Below are positions 1 to 8,112 of a stretch of 64,000 bases of DNA, in pieces; positions within the stretch are counted from its first letter, which is position 1; each line of letters begins with the position of its first letter. The stretch comes from an uncultured Eubacteriales bacterium. Lineage in GTDB: Bacteria > Bacillota > Clostridia > Oscillospirales > Acutalibacteraceae. The stretch lies in the NCBI GenBank assembly GCA_949292775.1, contig CASFBL010000008.1:1-64000 (forward strand). Reading direction: 5' to 3'. The translations under genes were made by a program, and so were the position numbers. The notes beneath the pieces were generated by a model. That model was not told the origin of the DNA. It saw nothing but the letters and a program-made list of their open reading frames with translations, and did not search any database.

Positions 1-597
1 TTTATGTATGCTGCCAATAATCCTATTAATAATTCCGACCCATCTGGGCATTGGATTATAAAAAAAGCGATTCAATGGGTTACAAAAAATGTTGTTAAAC
101 CTGTAGTGGAAAAGGTTCAGGAGTCCTTGTCAAAAACTAGCACAACATATTCAAGGGGGATTAATATTAGCGGAACGCCAGGCGCCTTTAGCTTCAATCT
201 TCAAATCGGGATATCGGTTGATACCAAAGGTAATGTGGCTTTTCAAGGTAACCTTTCTGGAGGTGTTACCGGAGGTTCTCAGGGTATTTCAGTTACTTCT
301 TACAAAACCGTTACAAATGCACCAAATATAAATAAGTTAGAAGGCATGGGATGCCAAATTGGGGGCTCCGTTGGTGTTCCTGTATATGGAGTTCCTGTTG
401 CTGCGGGAAGAGATTTGAATATTATTCCTGATACCGAGTCAAACAAAATATATTTTGGGACAACATCTAATATCGGCTTTGGGACACCGGGTGGTGATAT
501 TCATGTTGAGTGGGGTGAAACGGCAACATGGAAACAAACACAATTTAATATTTTTGATGTCGCAAATAGTATTTATGTAAAAATAATGGAGTGGTAA
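1..597 (+). CDS. C-terminal end of an Rhs/YD-repeat protein with a variable tip domain (5' end outside window)
   Basis: The frame is open from the first base. Its first residues match the conserved end of the Rhs core (MYAANNPINNSDPSGHW), so this is the 3' end of a longer gene. About 180 residues follow the core as the variable C-terminal domain. The domain is rich in Gly, Ser, Thr and Asn and looks mainly beta-stranded. It has no Cys pair or nuclease motif I recognise, so the toxin activity, if any, is unknown. The next gene begins 3 bases after the stop and could encode its immunity or partner protein, which is inferred from position only. Confidence 0.75.
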   Translation, partial: FMYAANNPINNSDPSGHWIIKKAIQWVTKNVVKPVVEKVQESLSKTSTTYSRGINISGTPGAFSFNLQIGISVDTKGNVAFQGNLSGGVTGGSQGISVTSYKTVTNAPNINKLEGMGCQIGGSVGVPVYGVPVAAGRDLNIIPDTESNKIYFGTTSNIGFGTPGGDIHVEWGETATWKQTQFNIFDVANSIYVKIMEW

Positions 598-599
598 AT

Positions 600-1313
600 A
601 TGAAGAGAAAAAGATTTATTATGCTGATTTTTGCCATTTTGTTATTTGGGTGCGGCACAAGCCAAAGCGCTTTAGCAATGGACACAGGCTTTTCAACGCA
701 AATGATGCAGCCCGACGAGCAAAAGACATTTACAACGAATATTCAATTGGAAAAATCGGAAAACGCGCCTGTTAAAAAGAATGGCATCGTATGCTTTGAT
801 GTAAACGATGACGGATTGATTGCCGTCGGTACAAATGATTCTTCACGAAAAAGCATATCCGTATATAATTCATTCGGTGAATATCAGTATGGGTATAACT
901 TTAACTGTAATCAGAGCTTTGGCGTCGAATGGGACGGGAACAATCTAATCATTTACTTTGTAAGAAGTGATGTTGCAGCTTTGGTTGACCAGAGCGGCAC
1001 CATTTTGGAACTGCAAAAAATAGAAAATACCATCGATAACAATTCGTACTGGAATCATTTTGTTTTTGCAACGCAACGCACAGTTGATAATGACAAATAC
1101 ATAATAAAAAATGATATGGGGTTGTTTAATATTTTTGCATCCTCTTATTCGCAACTTGTTGTGGAGGATGCGCAGGGAAATCAAACGATTCTTTATGATG
1201 TAAACAACGCTCAGATGACGAAAATAATTATTATATTCGTTGCCAGTATTCTTGTTTTTGTAATTGCCGTGTCAACAATTGTACATCAATTTTTAAAATC
1301 ACATAAACGATGA
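600..1313 (+). CDS. Lipoprotein with an extra C-terminal membrane segment, possible Rhs partner
   Basis: This is a 237-residue protein of unknown family. It has a lipoprotein signal (hydrophobic stretch ending LLFGC, lipidated Cys near residue 18), a beta-rich extracytoplasmic middle, and a second hydrophobic helix around residues 205-228 followed by a basic tail (HQFLKSHKR). Having both a lipid anchor and a C-terminal helix is unusual. I chose the ATG at 600 over the GTG at 591 because GGAG at 588-591 sits 8 bases upstream of the ATG. It directly follows the Rhs tip, so an immunity role is possible, but no immunity family is recognised. Confidence 0.7.
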   Translation: MKRKRFIMLIFAILLFGCGTSQSALAMDTGFSTQMMQPDEQKTFTTNIQLEKSENAPVKKNGIVCFDVNDDGLIAVGTNDSSRKSISVYNSFGEYQYGYNFNCNQSFGVEWDGNNLIIYFVRSDVAALVDQSGTILELQKIENTIDNNSYWNHFVFATQRTVDNDKYIIKNDMGLFNIFASSYSQLVVEDAQGNQTILYDVNNAQMTKIIIIFVASILVFVIAVSTIVHQFLKSHKR

Positions 1314-1322
1314 CATGGGCTC

Positions 1323-2974
1323 TTGTCTCTGTATGTATTGATTTTGCGGCATTACACAAAGTACATGCTTGCCGATATATATTTTCTTTTTCGGCAAGTA
1401 ATGCCTAAAGGTGTACCTCCTAAGGGGTTTTCCTCCTCCGGGGCACACCTATCTTGCAGGCTGTCGGAAATCGCGCTGCAAATGCAGGGCGAAAACCGCA
1501 TCCAGTTCGCCTATGACGGGTTCGGGCGCGTCACAAGCCACACCTATTCCGCCACCGGCGGTGAAAGCCCGCGCGTTACGACTTATACCTATCACGATAT
1601 CGGCGAGGGCAAAACCACACCGCTGGTGTCTTCGGTAACCACAAACGGCAAAGAGACCGAATACACCTATGACGCGTTCGGAAATATTCTGACCATAACC
1701 GAAGACGGCGTTTTACAGCACAGCTACACCTATGACGCGCGCAATCAGCTTGTGGGCGAGACGAGCGGCACAGACAGCTATGTTTACAGCTATGACGCCG
1801 GCGGCAACCTTGTCAGCGTGCAGAAAAACGGCGAAGTCATCAAGTCTTACACCTACGGCGATGCAAGCTGGAAAGACCTGCTGACCGCATTCAACGGGCA
1901 GAGCATTACTTATGACGCTATCGGCAATCCGCTTTCCTACCGCGGCATGACGCTGTCTTGGGAGGGCGGCAGACGGCTCGCTTCTGTCAGCAAAGAGGGC
2001 TTGTCGGCTTCTTATGTCTATAACACCGACGGCATTCGCACGCAGAAAACCGTGAACGGTGTAACGACAAACTATTATCTCAACGGCAGTTCCATTCTGC
2101 GGCAGGTCACCGGGAACGATGTTTTAGAGTTTTTCTATGATGCAAACGGTGTGCTCGGCTTCTATTACAACAATACGCCCTATTACTATCTGATGTCGGC
2201 ATATTAGACGCCAACGGTACACAGGTGGTCAGCTACACCTACGACGCGTGGGGCGCACCGCTTTCGGTGACCGGCACAGCCGCGGACACAATCGGTCAGC
2301 TTAACCCGTTCCGGTACAGAAGTTACTACTACGATAACGAGACGGGGCTTTATTACCTCAATTCCCGCTACTATGACCCAGAGACTTACAGATTTTTGAA
2401 TGCGGATGGATTGCTTTCTACGGGACAGGGCGTTTTGGGATACAATATGTACGCATATTGTATGAACAACCCAGCAAACAGGATAGATTCAAATGGCGAC
2501 TGGTCAATATTATTAGGGATATTAGCTGTTGTGGTCGGAGCATTAGTAATTGTTTCTGCTGTTCATGATAATTGGTTTTCAGACGTCTATGATTCAGTTA
2601 GTACAATCAGCTCTCAAATTGAATATGGAGTAGAATTCAATAATAGCATTGATTCTCATGCTGAAAATGTGGTGAATAAAGCCTCAAAACACGGCAATCA
2701 ATATGAAGCGGAAACTGTTCCAAACGGGCTTCAGCATAAATATCCTACTCTGTCTGAATATAATGCACATGTTGAATTGATTGCGAAAGACCCAATAGCA
2801 GAGGAATATGTAGTTTCGGTGTCAAAAGGACGAATGTGGTCTGAGCTTAGCACTCAGGAACAGGAACAAATACACAATTGTATGGTGGCTTGGGATTTGT
2901 CAGCGTACCGTGAAATGATAAGATATTATGAAGCACAAATGGCAAAGCAGGGTGTTGAGGATATATATTTTTAA
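1323..2974 (+). pseudogene. Rhs/YD-repeat protein fragment, broken by a frameshift near 2205
   Basis: From about 1470 the translation is a run of YD repeats (YDGFGRVTSHTYS, YDAFGNILTI, YDARNQLVGE, YDAGGNLVSV). The frame stops at 2207 just after YYNNTPYYYL. The conserved continuation (DANGTQVVSYTYDAWG, then the core end YYLNSRYYDPETYRF) resumes in another frame from about 2209 and runs to 2974. A small deletion with a frame change at about 2190-2210 best explains this. The first ~50 residues (1323-1470) are not Rhs-like, so the 5' end is missing too. The part after the core (about 2500-2974) encodes a hydrophobic segment and a ~150-residue tip domain I do not recognise. It probably no longer makes full-length protein. 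Confidence 0.8.
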
Positions 2975-3017
2975 AAACTATTTGATGCAACATTGCGTTA
3001 AAATGAGGTGGGATTTC

Positions 3018-3818
3018 ATGGACAAAATACAGAAAAAACGGAACGCGAAAAAAGTTTTGCTTTGTATTTGCGGCTGTATCGTTTTGGCAGTTGTAATCGC
3101 GGTCGGCGTTTCTTTCGCAAACCATTCCGCGGCTGAGAAAAAGGCGGTGCAGGATTTGCCGGCTCTGGACGCCTGTTATGCGCCGATTATGGATTGTGTT
3201 GAAAACGGATTTAACAAAGAAACCGCCGCAGACAACAAAGAGATTTTCAAAAAAGCGTTGGATAACGGCGTATCCAATGAGCTTTTTGAAAAAAGCAAAT
3301 TCTATGACGCAGCGATTTCTTTCAGCAGCAGCGAACCGTTGCCAACCCAGCGAAACACATTGAAAGCGCACCATTGCCGCGACTTGGTGCTTGGCATGTA
3401 TTTGGCTTGCGTATTGGCAACGGAACCCGATCAATTAAAAACGGAATTGCGCTTGCTGTCGGACGGCAACTGGGCGACAACCTTGCAGCCGGAATTTATC
3501 GATTTGCTCGCCGAAAAATATCTTTTTACCAAAGCTGAAATGGAAGTTGTAAACACCGCAATTACAGACTTTGCCGATACGATTGAAAATCCGCTCGATA
3601 AATTCCGCACCTATAATCTCGTCAATTCCTTACAGTCTATTTACAACGAAGCGCATCCCGGAGAAGTTTACACGATAAAGGATATAGATACCTATACAAA
3701 AACAGGGATTGCTCTTATGAACCAAGTCCCTGCATATAAGCAAGATTGGGTTTGGATGGGCTACGGTGACAGCGTGCCGTTTTGGCTATTTCATTATATT
3801 TTGCAGTACGGCGATTGA
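3018..3818 (+). CDS. Membrane-anchored protein of unknown function in the Rhs region
   Basis: The protein has 266 residues. A short basic N-terminus (KKRNAKK) is followed by one membrane helix at about residues 13-35 and a mainly helical extracytoplasmic or cytoplasmic part. No family is recognised. The start at 3018 follows GAGGTGGG at 3005-3012. An earlier in-frame start at 2928 would lie inside the Rhs reading frame and has no good ribosome site. It lies just behind the Rhs tip domain, where immunity genes are usually found, so it may be a dedicated immunity or accessory protein. That is a positional inference. Confidence 0.65.
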   Translation: MDKIQKKRNAKKVLLCICGCIVLAVVIAVGVSFANHSAAEKKAVQDLPALDACYAPIMDCVENGFNKETAADNKEIFKKALDNGVSNELFEKSKFYDAAISFSSSEPLPTQRNTLKAHHCRDLVLGMYLACVLATEPDQLKTELRLLSDGNWATTLQPEFIDLLAEKYLFTKAEMEVVNTAITDFADTIENPLDKFRTYNLVNSLQSIYNEAHPGEVYTIKDIDTYTKTGIALMNQVPAYKQDWVWMGYGDSVPFWLFHYILQYGD

Positions 3819-3942
3819 CCAGTCTTTGATTCCGTCTTTTATGTTTGGTGTCATACGCGCCGCATTTCAAACAAAATCCGTTCATTTAAGCTATAATGGG
3901 GAGAATTTTCCGTATACAAAATGACTACATAAGGAGCCAACT

Positions 3943-4275
3943 ATGAAAGACTACTATAATTTGTTTGTTCAACACTGTTTACAACAGTGTACGAAGGGCG
4001 ATTATACCGATAAACAAAAGGTAAAAGCGAATAACACGGCTTCTAAGGCGCTTCAGCAGCTTCAAGCAGAAATGCAAGAAATAGATAGCACAGAGATATT
4101 GAGTAAGTTGCTTTCTCACGAAGATGACAGAGTAAAAATCAATGCGGCTTCCCTGTGTTTGCAAATGCATATTCTCGTTGAAGAAGCCGTGCGTACTTTG
4201 CAAAACATTGATGATTTTTCCAACGATGCGACCATGCGCCTTTCTGTCAAAATGCTATTGCAAAACATTTGTTAG
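3943..4275 (+). CDS. Small helical DUF2019/HEAT-like protein, probable immunity protein
   Basis: This 110-residue all-helical protein resembles the DUF2019 group: an N-terminal helix pair, then a HEAT-like unit with the pattern LLSHEDDRVKINAASLCL at about residues 67-85 and a further helix. DUF2019 proteins are often found near Rhs and other contact-toxin genes and are suspected immunity proteins. Here it lies in a cluster of such genes. AAGGAG at about 3931-3936 precedes the ATG. The assignment rests on pattern recognition only, and no toxin next to it is clearly its partner. Confidence 0.6.
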   Translation: MKDYYNLFVQHCLQQCTKGDYTDKQKVKANNTASKALQQLQAEMQEIDSTEILSKLLSHEDDRVKINAASLCLQMHILVEEAVRTLQNIDDFSNDATMRLSVKMLLQNIC

Positions 4276-4318
4276 CCGTTAATTCCAGCCCATAAAAACA
4301 TAGGTCGGTGATAAAGCT

Positions 4319-4837
4319 ATGAAGAAAATGATATGCCTTTTCTTGTCTCTTGTCGTGTGCTTTTTTGTTTCAGCCTGCGATAAAAACAATACAAACACAA
4401 AAGATACTTCTTTAGGCAGCCAAGAAGAAACGCAGAATATCCACGGCAGCTATAAACTTATTGTTAACGGAAAAGAAATAGCATCTGATATCGCTTTTTC
4501 CATTAACCATGAAAAACAATATGCTGAAATTCCGTTGACAGAGGCTTTAAGCGCGTTAGGCTGTCAAGTGGAATGGGTAAATGAAAAAAGAGTGGAAATT
4601 CGTTGCAACGATACGGTATATGTTTTAAATCCAAGCGCGCAAACGCTTGTAAAATCGGGAGATTCTTTCAATATGATTGCGGTTGCCCCGGGGGCAACAC
4701 ACGGACTGTATTGTGAAATTTTAGACCGGGAATTTATAATTGACAGCGATTCAGTAAGCTATTTCCTGTCTTTATTGGGCGCTCAAATTACAATCGATTA
4801 TGAAAACGACACCGTTAAAATAGATTGGAAAACTTAA
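4319..4837 (+). CDS. Lipoprotein with a copper-amine-oxidase-N-terminal-like (stalk) domain
   Basis: A 172-residue predicted lipoprotein: the hydrophobic signal ends in FVSAC with lipid Cys at about residue 20, followed by a Thr/Asn/Lys linker. Residues ~45-172 resemble the stalk domain shared with copper amine oxidase N-termini (LIVNGKEI, then paired units on a PLTEALSALGCQVEW theme, ending VKIDW). These domains are common in secreted Firmicutes proteins and do not imply oxidase activity. The ribosome site is weak (GGTCGGTG at about 4304-4311). Its place among Rhs and immunity genes suggests an accessory or periplasm-side immunity role, but this is not demonstrated. Confidence 0.6.
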   Translation: MKKMICLFLSLVVCFFVSACDKNNTNTKDTSLGSQEETQNIHGSYKLIVNGKEIASDIAFSINHEKQYAEIPLTEALSALGCQVEWVNEKRVEIRCNDTVYVLNPSAQTLVKSGDSFNMIAVAPGATHGLYCEILDREFIIDSDSVSYFLSLLGAQITIDYENDTVKIDWKT

Positions 4838-4900
4838 GAAGCAGAATATAAATTTAGATGAAAGAACAGCATATATTTTTGATGAATAAGGAGATAAGAA

Positions 4901-5158
4901 ATGTATATTAAATTAAACATTCCAAATTATGACGGAAATGCTGTTGATGTCATATGGGACAAAGGTGCAAACTTTACAGCAACAACAGATGGAGTGAATA
5001 TCATTATCAAAGCAAATAAAAGTGGGCTGATGTCTTTAGCAAAACAAATGATTTATATGGCATACAACGACTTGCCCTCCGGCAGCCATATTCACTATGA
5101 TGATTTTCTTGTGTCAACCATTGGAGATGAACACTGTCTTGTTATTGAAAAAGAGTAA
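4901..5158 (+). CDS. Imm32-like small immunity protein
   Basis: An 85-residue protein with an N-terminal beta region, one helix (MSLAKQMIYMA) and the motif PSGSHIHYDD, ending in a beta strand LVIEKE. This order and the G-S-H-I-H motif resemble the Imm32 family of predicted immunity proteins found next to polymorphic toxins. The start follows AAGGAGA at 4888-4894. The gene directly precedes a toxin-less Rhs fragment, so it looks like an orphan immunity gene retained after its toxin was lost. Family membership is from memory of the motif and should be taken as probable. Confidence 0.55.
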   Translation: MYIKLNIPNYDGNAVDVIWDKGANFTATTDGVNIIIKANKSGLMSLAKQMIYMAYNDLPSGSHIHYDDFLVSTIGDEHCLVIEKE

Positions 5159-5254
5159 GTACGTTTTCCATAAGTGCTAGTGACTGTCAGGGTGTTGGGG
5201 AATTTGGTCATTGTTTCATTATTTTTATCATCCTTTCTAATCCGCACTAAAAAA

Positions 5255-5278
5255 CGGAGCAGTTGAAAAACTGCTCCG
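5255..5278 (-). terminator. Minus-strand intrinsic terminator-like hairpin
   Basis: A perfect 9-bp stem (CGGAGCAGT / ACTGCTCCG, loop of 6) is followed on the minus strand by six T (plus-strand A at 5249-5254). It may be the former terminator of the minus-strand lipoprotein operon that is now cut off by the Rhs fragment. Confidence 0.55.
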
Positions 5279-5281
5279 GCA

Positions 5282-5818
5282 GTCCTCACAAGTAAAGTCG
5301 GCAACCGTACTTTAACCACCAACAACTATAACACGCGCAACGGCAAGTTGCTTTCTTCGACCTACGGCAACGGCGATACGGTGCAGTACTGCTACGATAA
5401 CTATGAACGCTTGGCGCGGGAAAACCGCGACGGCGACATTACAAGCTACACCTATAACCTTGCGGGGCAGCTGACCGAAATTACCGACACCACGGGCAAA
5501 TATACCTACTATTATGACTCTATCGGCCGTGTCACCCGAATGGTGTACCCGGACGGCGGCAACCTGAAGCCGGTGTATGACAAAGACAACCGCCTGACCG
5601 CTGTGCACACCAACCTCGGCGGCACACAGCGCACAACGGGCTACACCTATCTTTTAGACGGCAGATTGTCGCAAACCGCTTTGCCGACCGGAAAAACGGT
5701 AACTTACAGCTATGACCCGCTGGCGCGGTTGTCCGGGTCGGGCATTGACGGCGTTCTCAGCTCGTCTTATACTTACGAATCCCCCGGCGAGGGCAAAAGC
5801 GCGCCTGCGGTTGAATAG
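5282..5818 (+). pseudogene. Internal Rhs/YD-repeat fragment without start or C-terminus
   Basis: The open frame encodes consecutive YD repeats (YDNYERLARENRDGDI, YYDSIGRVTRMVYPDGG, YDKDNRLTAVHTNLGG, YSYDPLARLSG). It begins abruptly after the hairpin at 5255-5278 with no start codon or ribosome site and ends in an unrelated stop at 5818. It is therefore a scrap of a larger Rhs gene. Its last codons overlap, on the other strand, the end of a lipoprotein gene. The Rhs sequence therefore appears to have landed in or recombined with that gene. It is unlikely to be translated. Confidence 0.75.
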
Positions 5819-6390
5819 TCCGCTTGGAAAATCTCCCACATCGTTTCAGCGTCAAAAGACGAATCCTGCCGGGCGAGGGCAGTGAATTGCTCCTCTGCCG
5901 CGGCATAGAGCGCGTCGGCAAACACGCGGTCTATTGTGTGAAGCGTAGAAAATGTGATTGGTTCCATTTTCTGTAAATCATAGTTTTTGGTTAGAAATAA
6001 GCTGTTCGGATGCGCCGCCGTGCGGATGTTGCCTGTTCCTGTAAAAGCAATGCTCAAATATTCAGCATCGTACCGCTTGACTTCAAAAGTCAGTTCCAAC
6101 TGCAAATCGGTATAATCCTGCCCATAATAAAGTTCGGCAAAGTCTTTTGCAAACGCGTAAATATCGGCGTTGATTTCCTGCATATCCGCGCCGGAAAACA
6201 CGGGGTAGGTGACGGACACCTGACTGTTTTTGTGAGAGTTGTCTGCATATACTTCGCGTTTCACTTTGCTGTCGGCTGTGGAACTGGAAGGGGCGTTATT
6301 CATGTTTGTAGGGCCCGGTTGCTCCTTTGCGCTGCACGAGCAAAGCAGAAGCGCCGACGCACAGAGCAAAGGTAAAATTTTTAAAAGCAT
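5773..6390 (-). pseudogene. Lipoprotein (DUF4163/DUF3298-like) truncated by an Rhs fragment
   Basis: It encodes 205 residues: a lipoprotein signal (ASALLLCSCSA), a Ser/Asn linker and a domain resembling DUF4163/DUF3298 (YPVFSGADMQEINADIYAF, later SFDAETMWEIF). The last ~15 residues are antisense Rhs sequence, so the native C-terminus is lost at about 5800-5820. The 5' end is also odd. A good AGGAG (about 6414-6418) precedes an ATG near 6401 whose frame stops after eight codons at TTTTAA. Adding one base there would join MKNRQKCF to KILPLLCAS and give a normal signal peptide. The ATG at 6390 is thus either a fallback start or the mark of a frameshift. Confidence 0.6.
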
Positions 6391-6469
6391 TTCTGCCGGT
6401 TTTTCATTTTCTTCTCCTTGTTCTATGCGTGCTTTTTCCGAATTCCATCAATCGAGTCGCTTTCCTGTC

Positions 6470-6961
6470 TTACAAAGCGGAAAGCAGATACACAAACGCC
6501 CAGCCGACTGCCCACACCAACAGCGTAAGCCCCAAACAGGCAAATACGCTTGCGGCAGTTTTCCGGGTCGGGTTTATGGAAATGCGCAAACAGCCGGTAA
6601 ACCCCAATATGCCGAGCACAACCGGCAAAGCGCCGCCGAGTGTGGAAACAGGAAGCGCTATGCAGGCAACCATAAAAATATATGCCCACCAGGGGGTGCT
6701 TTTTAACGGCATATAAGGCTTTTGGCTGTCAATATAAGTGCCGCCGACAGCAAAATCCGCCTTGTTGCCAATGAGGACAAAGTGGCACTCTATACCGCCG
6801 AGCATAATAGTTTGGTCAATGCCCCGAAGCGAGCCGAATGCCGGCCTTTGCAGTTCGACCGGGTATCCGTTTATCGTCAGCTCGTGCTTTCCTGACCATG
6901 GATGCGGCGTGAAAACGATGTCGTAATGTATGCCGTTGATTTCTGCTCCCCAGTGATTCAT
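6470..6961 (-). CDS. Membrane protein of unknown function
   Basis: The protein has 163 residues. The first ~90 are beta-rich and soluble (MNHWGAEINGIHYDIVF, IVFTPHPWSGKHELTINGYP, TIMLGGIECHFVLIGNKADF). They are followed by about three membrane segments (WWAYIFMVACIALPVSTLGG, LPVVLGILGFTG, ASVFACLGLTLLVWAVGW). No family is recognised. The start follows a strong AGGAGG at about 6971-6976, and a promoter (TTGACA, 18 bases, TATTCT on the minus strand) lies at 7148-7177. The truncated lipoprotein follows 79 bases downstream and was probably cotranscribed. Confidence 0.65.
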   Translation of the reverse strand: MNHWGAEINGIHYDIVFTPHPWSGKHELTINGYPVELQRPAFGSLRGIDQTIMLGGIECHFVLIGNKADFAVGGTYIDSQKPYMPLKSTPWWAYIFMVACIALPVSTLGGALPVVLGILGFTGCLRISINPTRKTAASVFACLGLTLLVWAVGWAFVYLLSAL

Positions 6962-7050
6962 TTGCTTTTCCTCCTACATATTGACAAGTGATTGCTATGC
7001 GTGCTCTAACACTGATTTTTGCGGGGCTTTGCCTGTTGCTCACACACAAA

Positions 7051-7088
7051 GCCGCCGAACCAAAAGAAAGAGGCTCGGCGGCTTTTTT
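7051..7088 (+). terminator. Strong hairpin with T-run and no obvious plus-strand gene before it
   Basis: GCCGCCGA (7051-7058) pairs with TCGGCGGC (7075-7082) and the stem extends by three more pairs with one wobble. Six T follow at 7083-7088, giving a classical plus-strand terminator. No plus-strand protein gene lies upstream. A TTGACA at 6981-6986 could belong to a small RNA promoter, but its -10 is poor. Confidence 0.5.
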
Positions 7089-7147
7089 GTATGCAATTGC
7101 AGTGTGATTCAGTTTTTTGCAGCCCCGTAAATCCCTCTCTATAAGGC

Positions 7148-7177
7148 AGAATACCATACAGAGCGCTTTATTGTCAA
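7148..7177 (-). promoter_or_regulatory. Promoter for the 6961-5773 minus-strand operon
   Basis: On the minus strand TTGACA (7177-7172) and TATTCT (7153-7148) are 18 bases apart. The leader would run through the strong hairpin at 7051-7082 before the gene start at 6961. Confidence 0.4.
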
Positions 7178-7257
7178 GAAAATCACATATTCAAAGAAAA
7201 GAGAGGCCGGTTTTGTGCTGTTTCCATAAAAACAAAGGCTTTTTTTGAAAAAATCTA

Positions 7258-7287
7258 TTGTCAAGAGGCCGCAGAATATGCTACTAT
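7258..7287 (+). promoter_or_regulatory. Promoter of the DUF5058 operon
   Basis: TTGTCA at 7258-7263 and TACTAT at 7282-7287 are 18 bases apart, 40 bases upstream of the gene start at 7327. Confidence 0.4.
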
Positions 7288-7326
7288 AAACGACAGGAGA
7301 AAAAGCAAAAGCAAAGGGGAAAAGAT

Positions 7327-8097
7327 ATGGATTTTAAATCGGATAAGTTTATGTATTTTCTCGGCGCGCTGGTCGTGTTTTTCGTGGTCGCGCAGTCGGT
7401 CTTTTTTTTAGTGCGTGCGTGGAAACGCGGCAAAGAGCTCGGGCTTTCGTCTGACGCACTGAAAAAAACGGTAAGCTCGAGTGCCCTGTTCACCGTCGCG
7501 CCTGCACTTGCCATTTTGGCAACGGTGCTGACGCTTTCCGGTGCGCTTGGCATGGTGCTTCCGTGGATTCGCCTGACGGTTATCGGCGCGATTACATATG
7601 AGGTGCCCGCCGCCGAAGCGGCGATTGAAGCGTTCGGCAGCACAGCGGGGCTGTCGCAGGAGGTCACCGACCCCACGGTCTTTGCAACGGTTGCGTGGGT
7701 CATGACGCTCGGCAGTATCATGCCGCTTATCTTAGTGCCGTTTATGCTGAAAAAGATTCAAAAAGGTCTTGGCAAGGTCGCTGCGAAAAACGGGAAATGG
7801 GCAGATGTCATGTCCGCCGCGGCATTTATCGGCCTTATTTCTGCATTTATCGGCAGAGCGGTTGCAGGCTCCGGCGACAAGGTCGTCATCGGTGACGGTG
7901 CGGGCGTTATGTCGATTGCCGCGCTGCTTTCTTCCATGCTTTTCATGTTCATTCTGCAAAAGCTTGCCGACCGTTTCAATTTGAAGTGGTTACAGCCGTT
8001 CGCCATGCCGTTCAGCATGATTCTCGCCATGGTGGTTGTTATGATTTTGGCGCAGGTTCTGCCGCACGACATTGCCGTGCTGGAATGGCGCGGTTAA
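7327..8097 (+). CDS. DUF5058 family integral membrane protein
   Basis: A 256-residue polytopic protein with about six to seven membrane helices. The N-terminal pattern MDFKSDKFMYFLG..FVVAQSVFFLVRAWKRGKELG is characteristic of DUF5058. The family has no proven substrate. It is almost always paired with the membrane protein encoded next, so the two probably form one transporter. The ATG at 7327 follows AAAGGGGAAAAG, and earlier in-frame codons lack a ribosome site. The next gene begins 15 bases downstream. Confidence 0.8.
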   Translation: MDFKSDKFMYFLGALVVFFVVAQSVFFLVRAWKRGKELGLSSDALKKTVSSSALFTVAPALAILATVLTLSGALGMVLPWIRLTVIGAITYEVPAAEAAIEAFGSTAGLSQEVTDPTVFATVAWVMTLGSIMPLILVPFMLKKIQKGLGKVAAKNGKWADVMSAAAFIGLISAFIGRAVAGSGDKVVIGDGAGVMSIAALLSSMLFMFILQKLADRFNLKWLQPFAMPFSMILAMVVVMILAQVLPHDIAVLEWRG

Positions 8098-8112
8098 AAG
8101 GAGGGCGAAACG

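Noticed and set aside
1368..1398. CTTGCCGA/TCGGCAAG hairpin ahead of the Rhs fragment
   Set aside because: A 15-base loop and no T-run; it may be a chance remnant of the deletion and does not look like a terminator or attachment site.
4319..4837. Copper amine oxidase activity
   Set aside because: Only the N-terminal stalk-type domain is present; no catalytic domain or Tyr cofactor motif.
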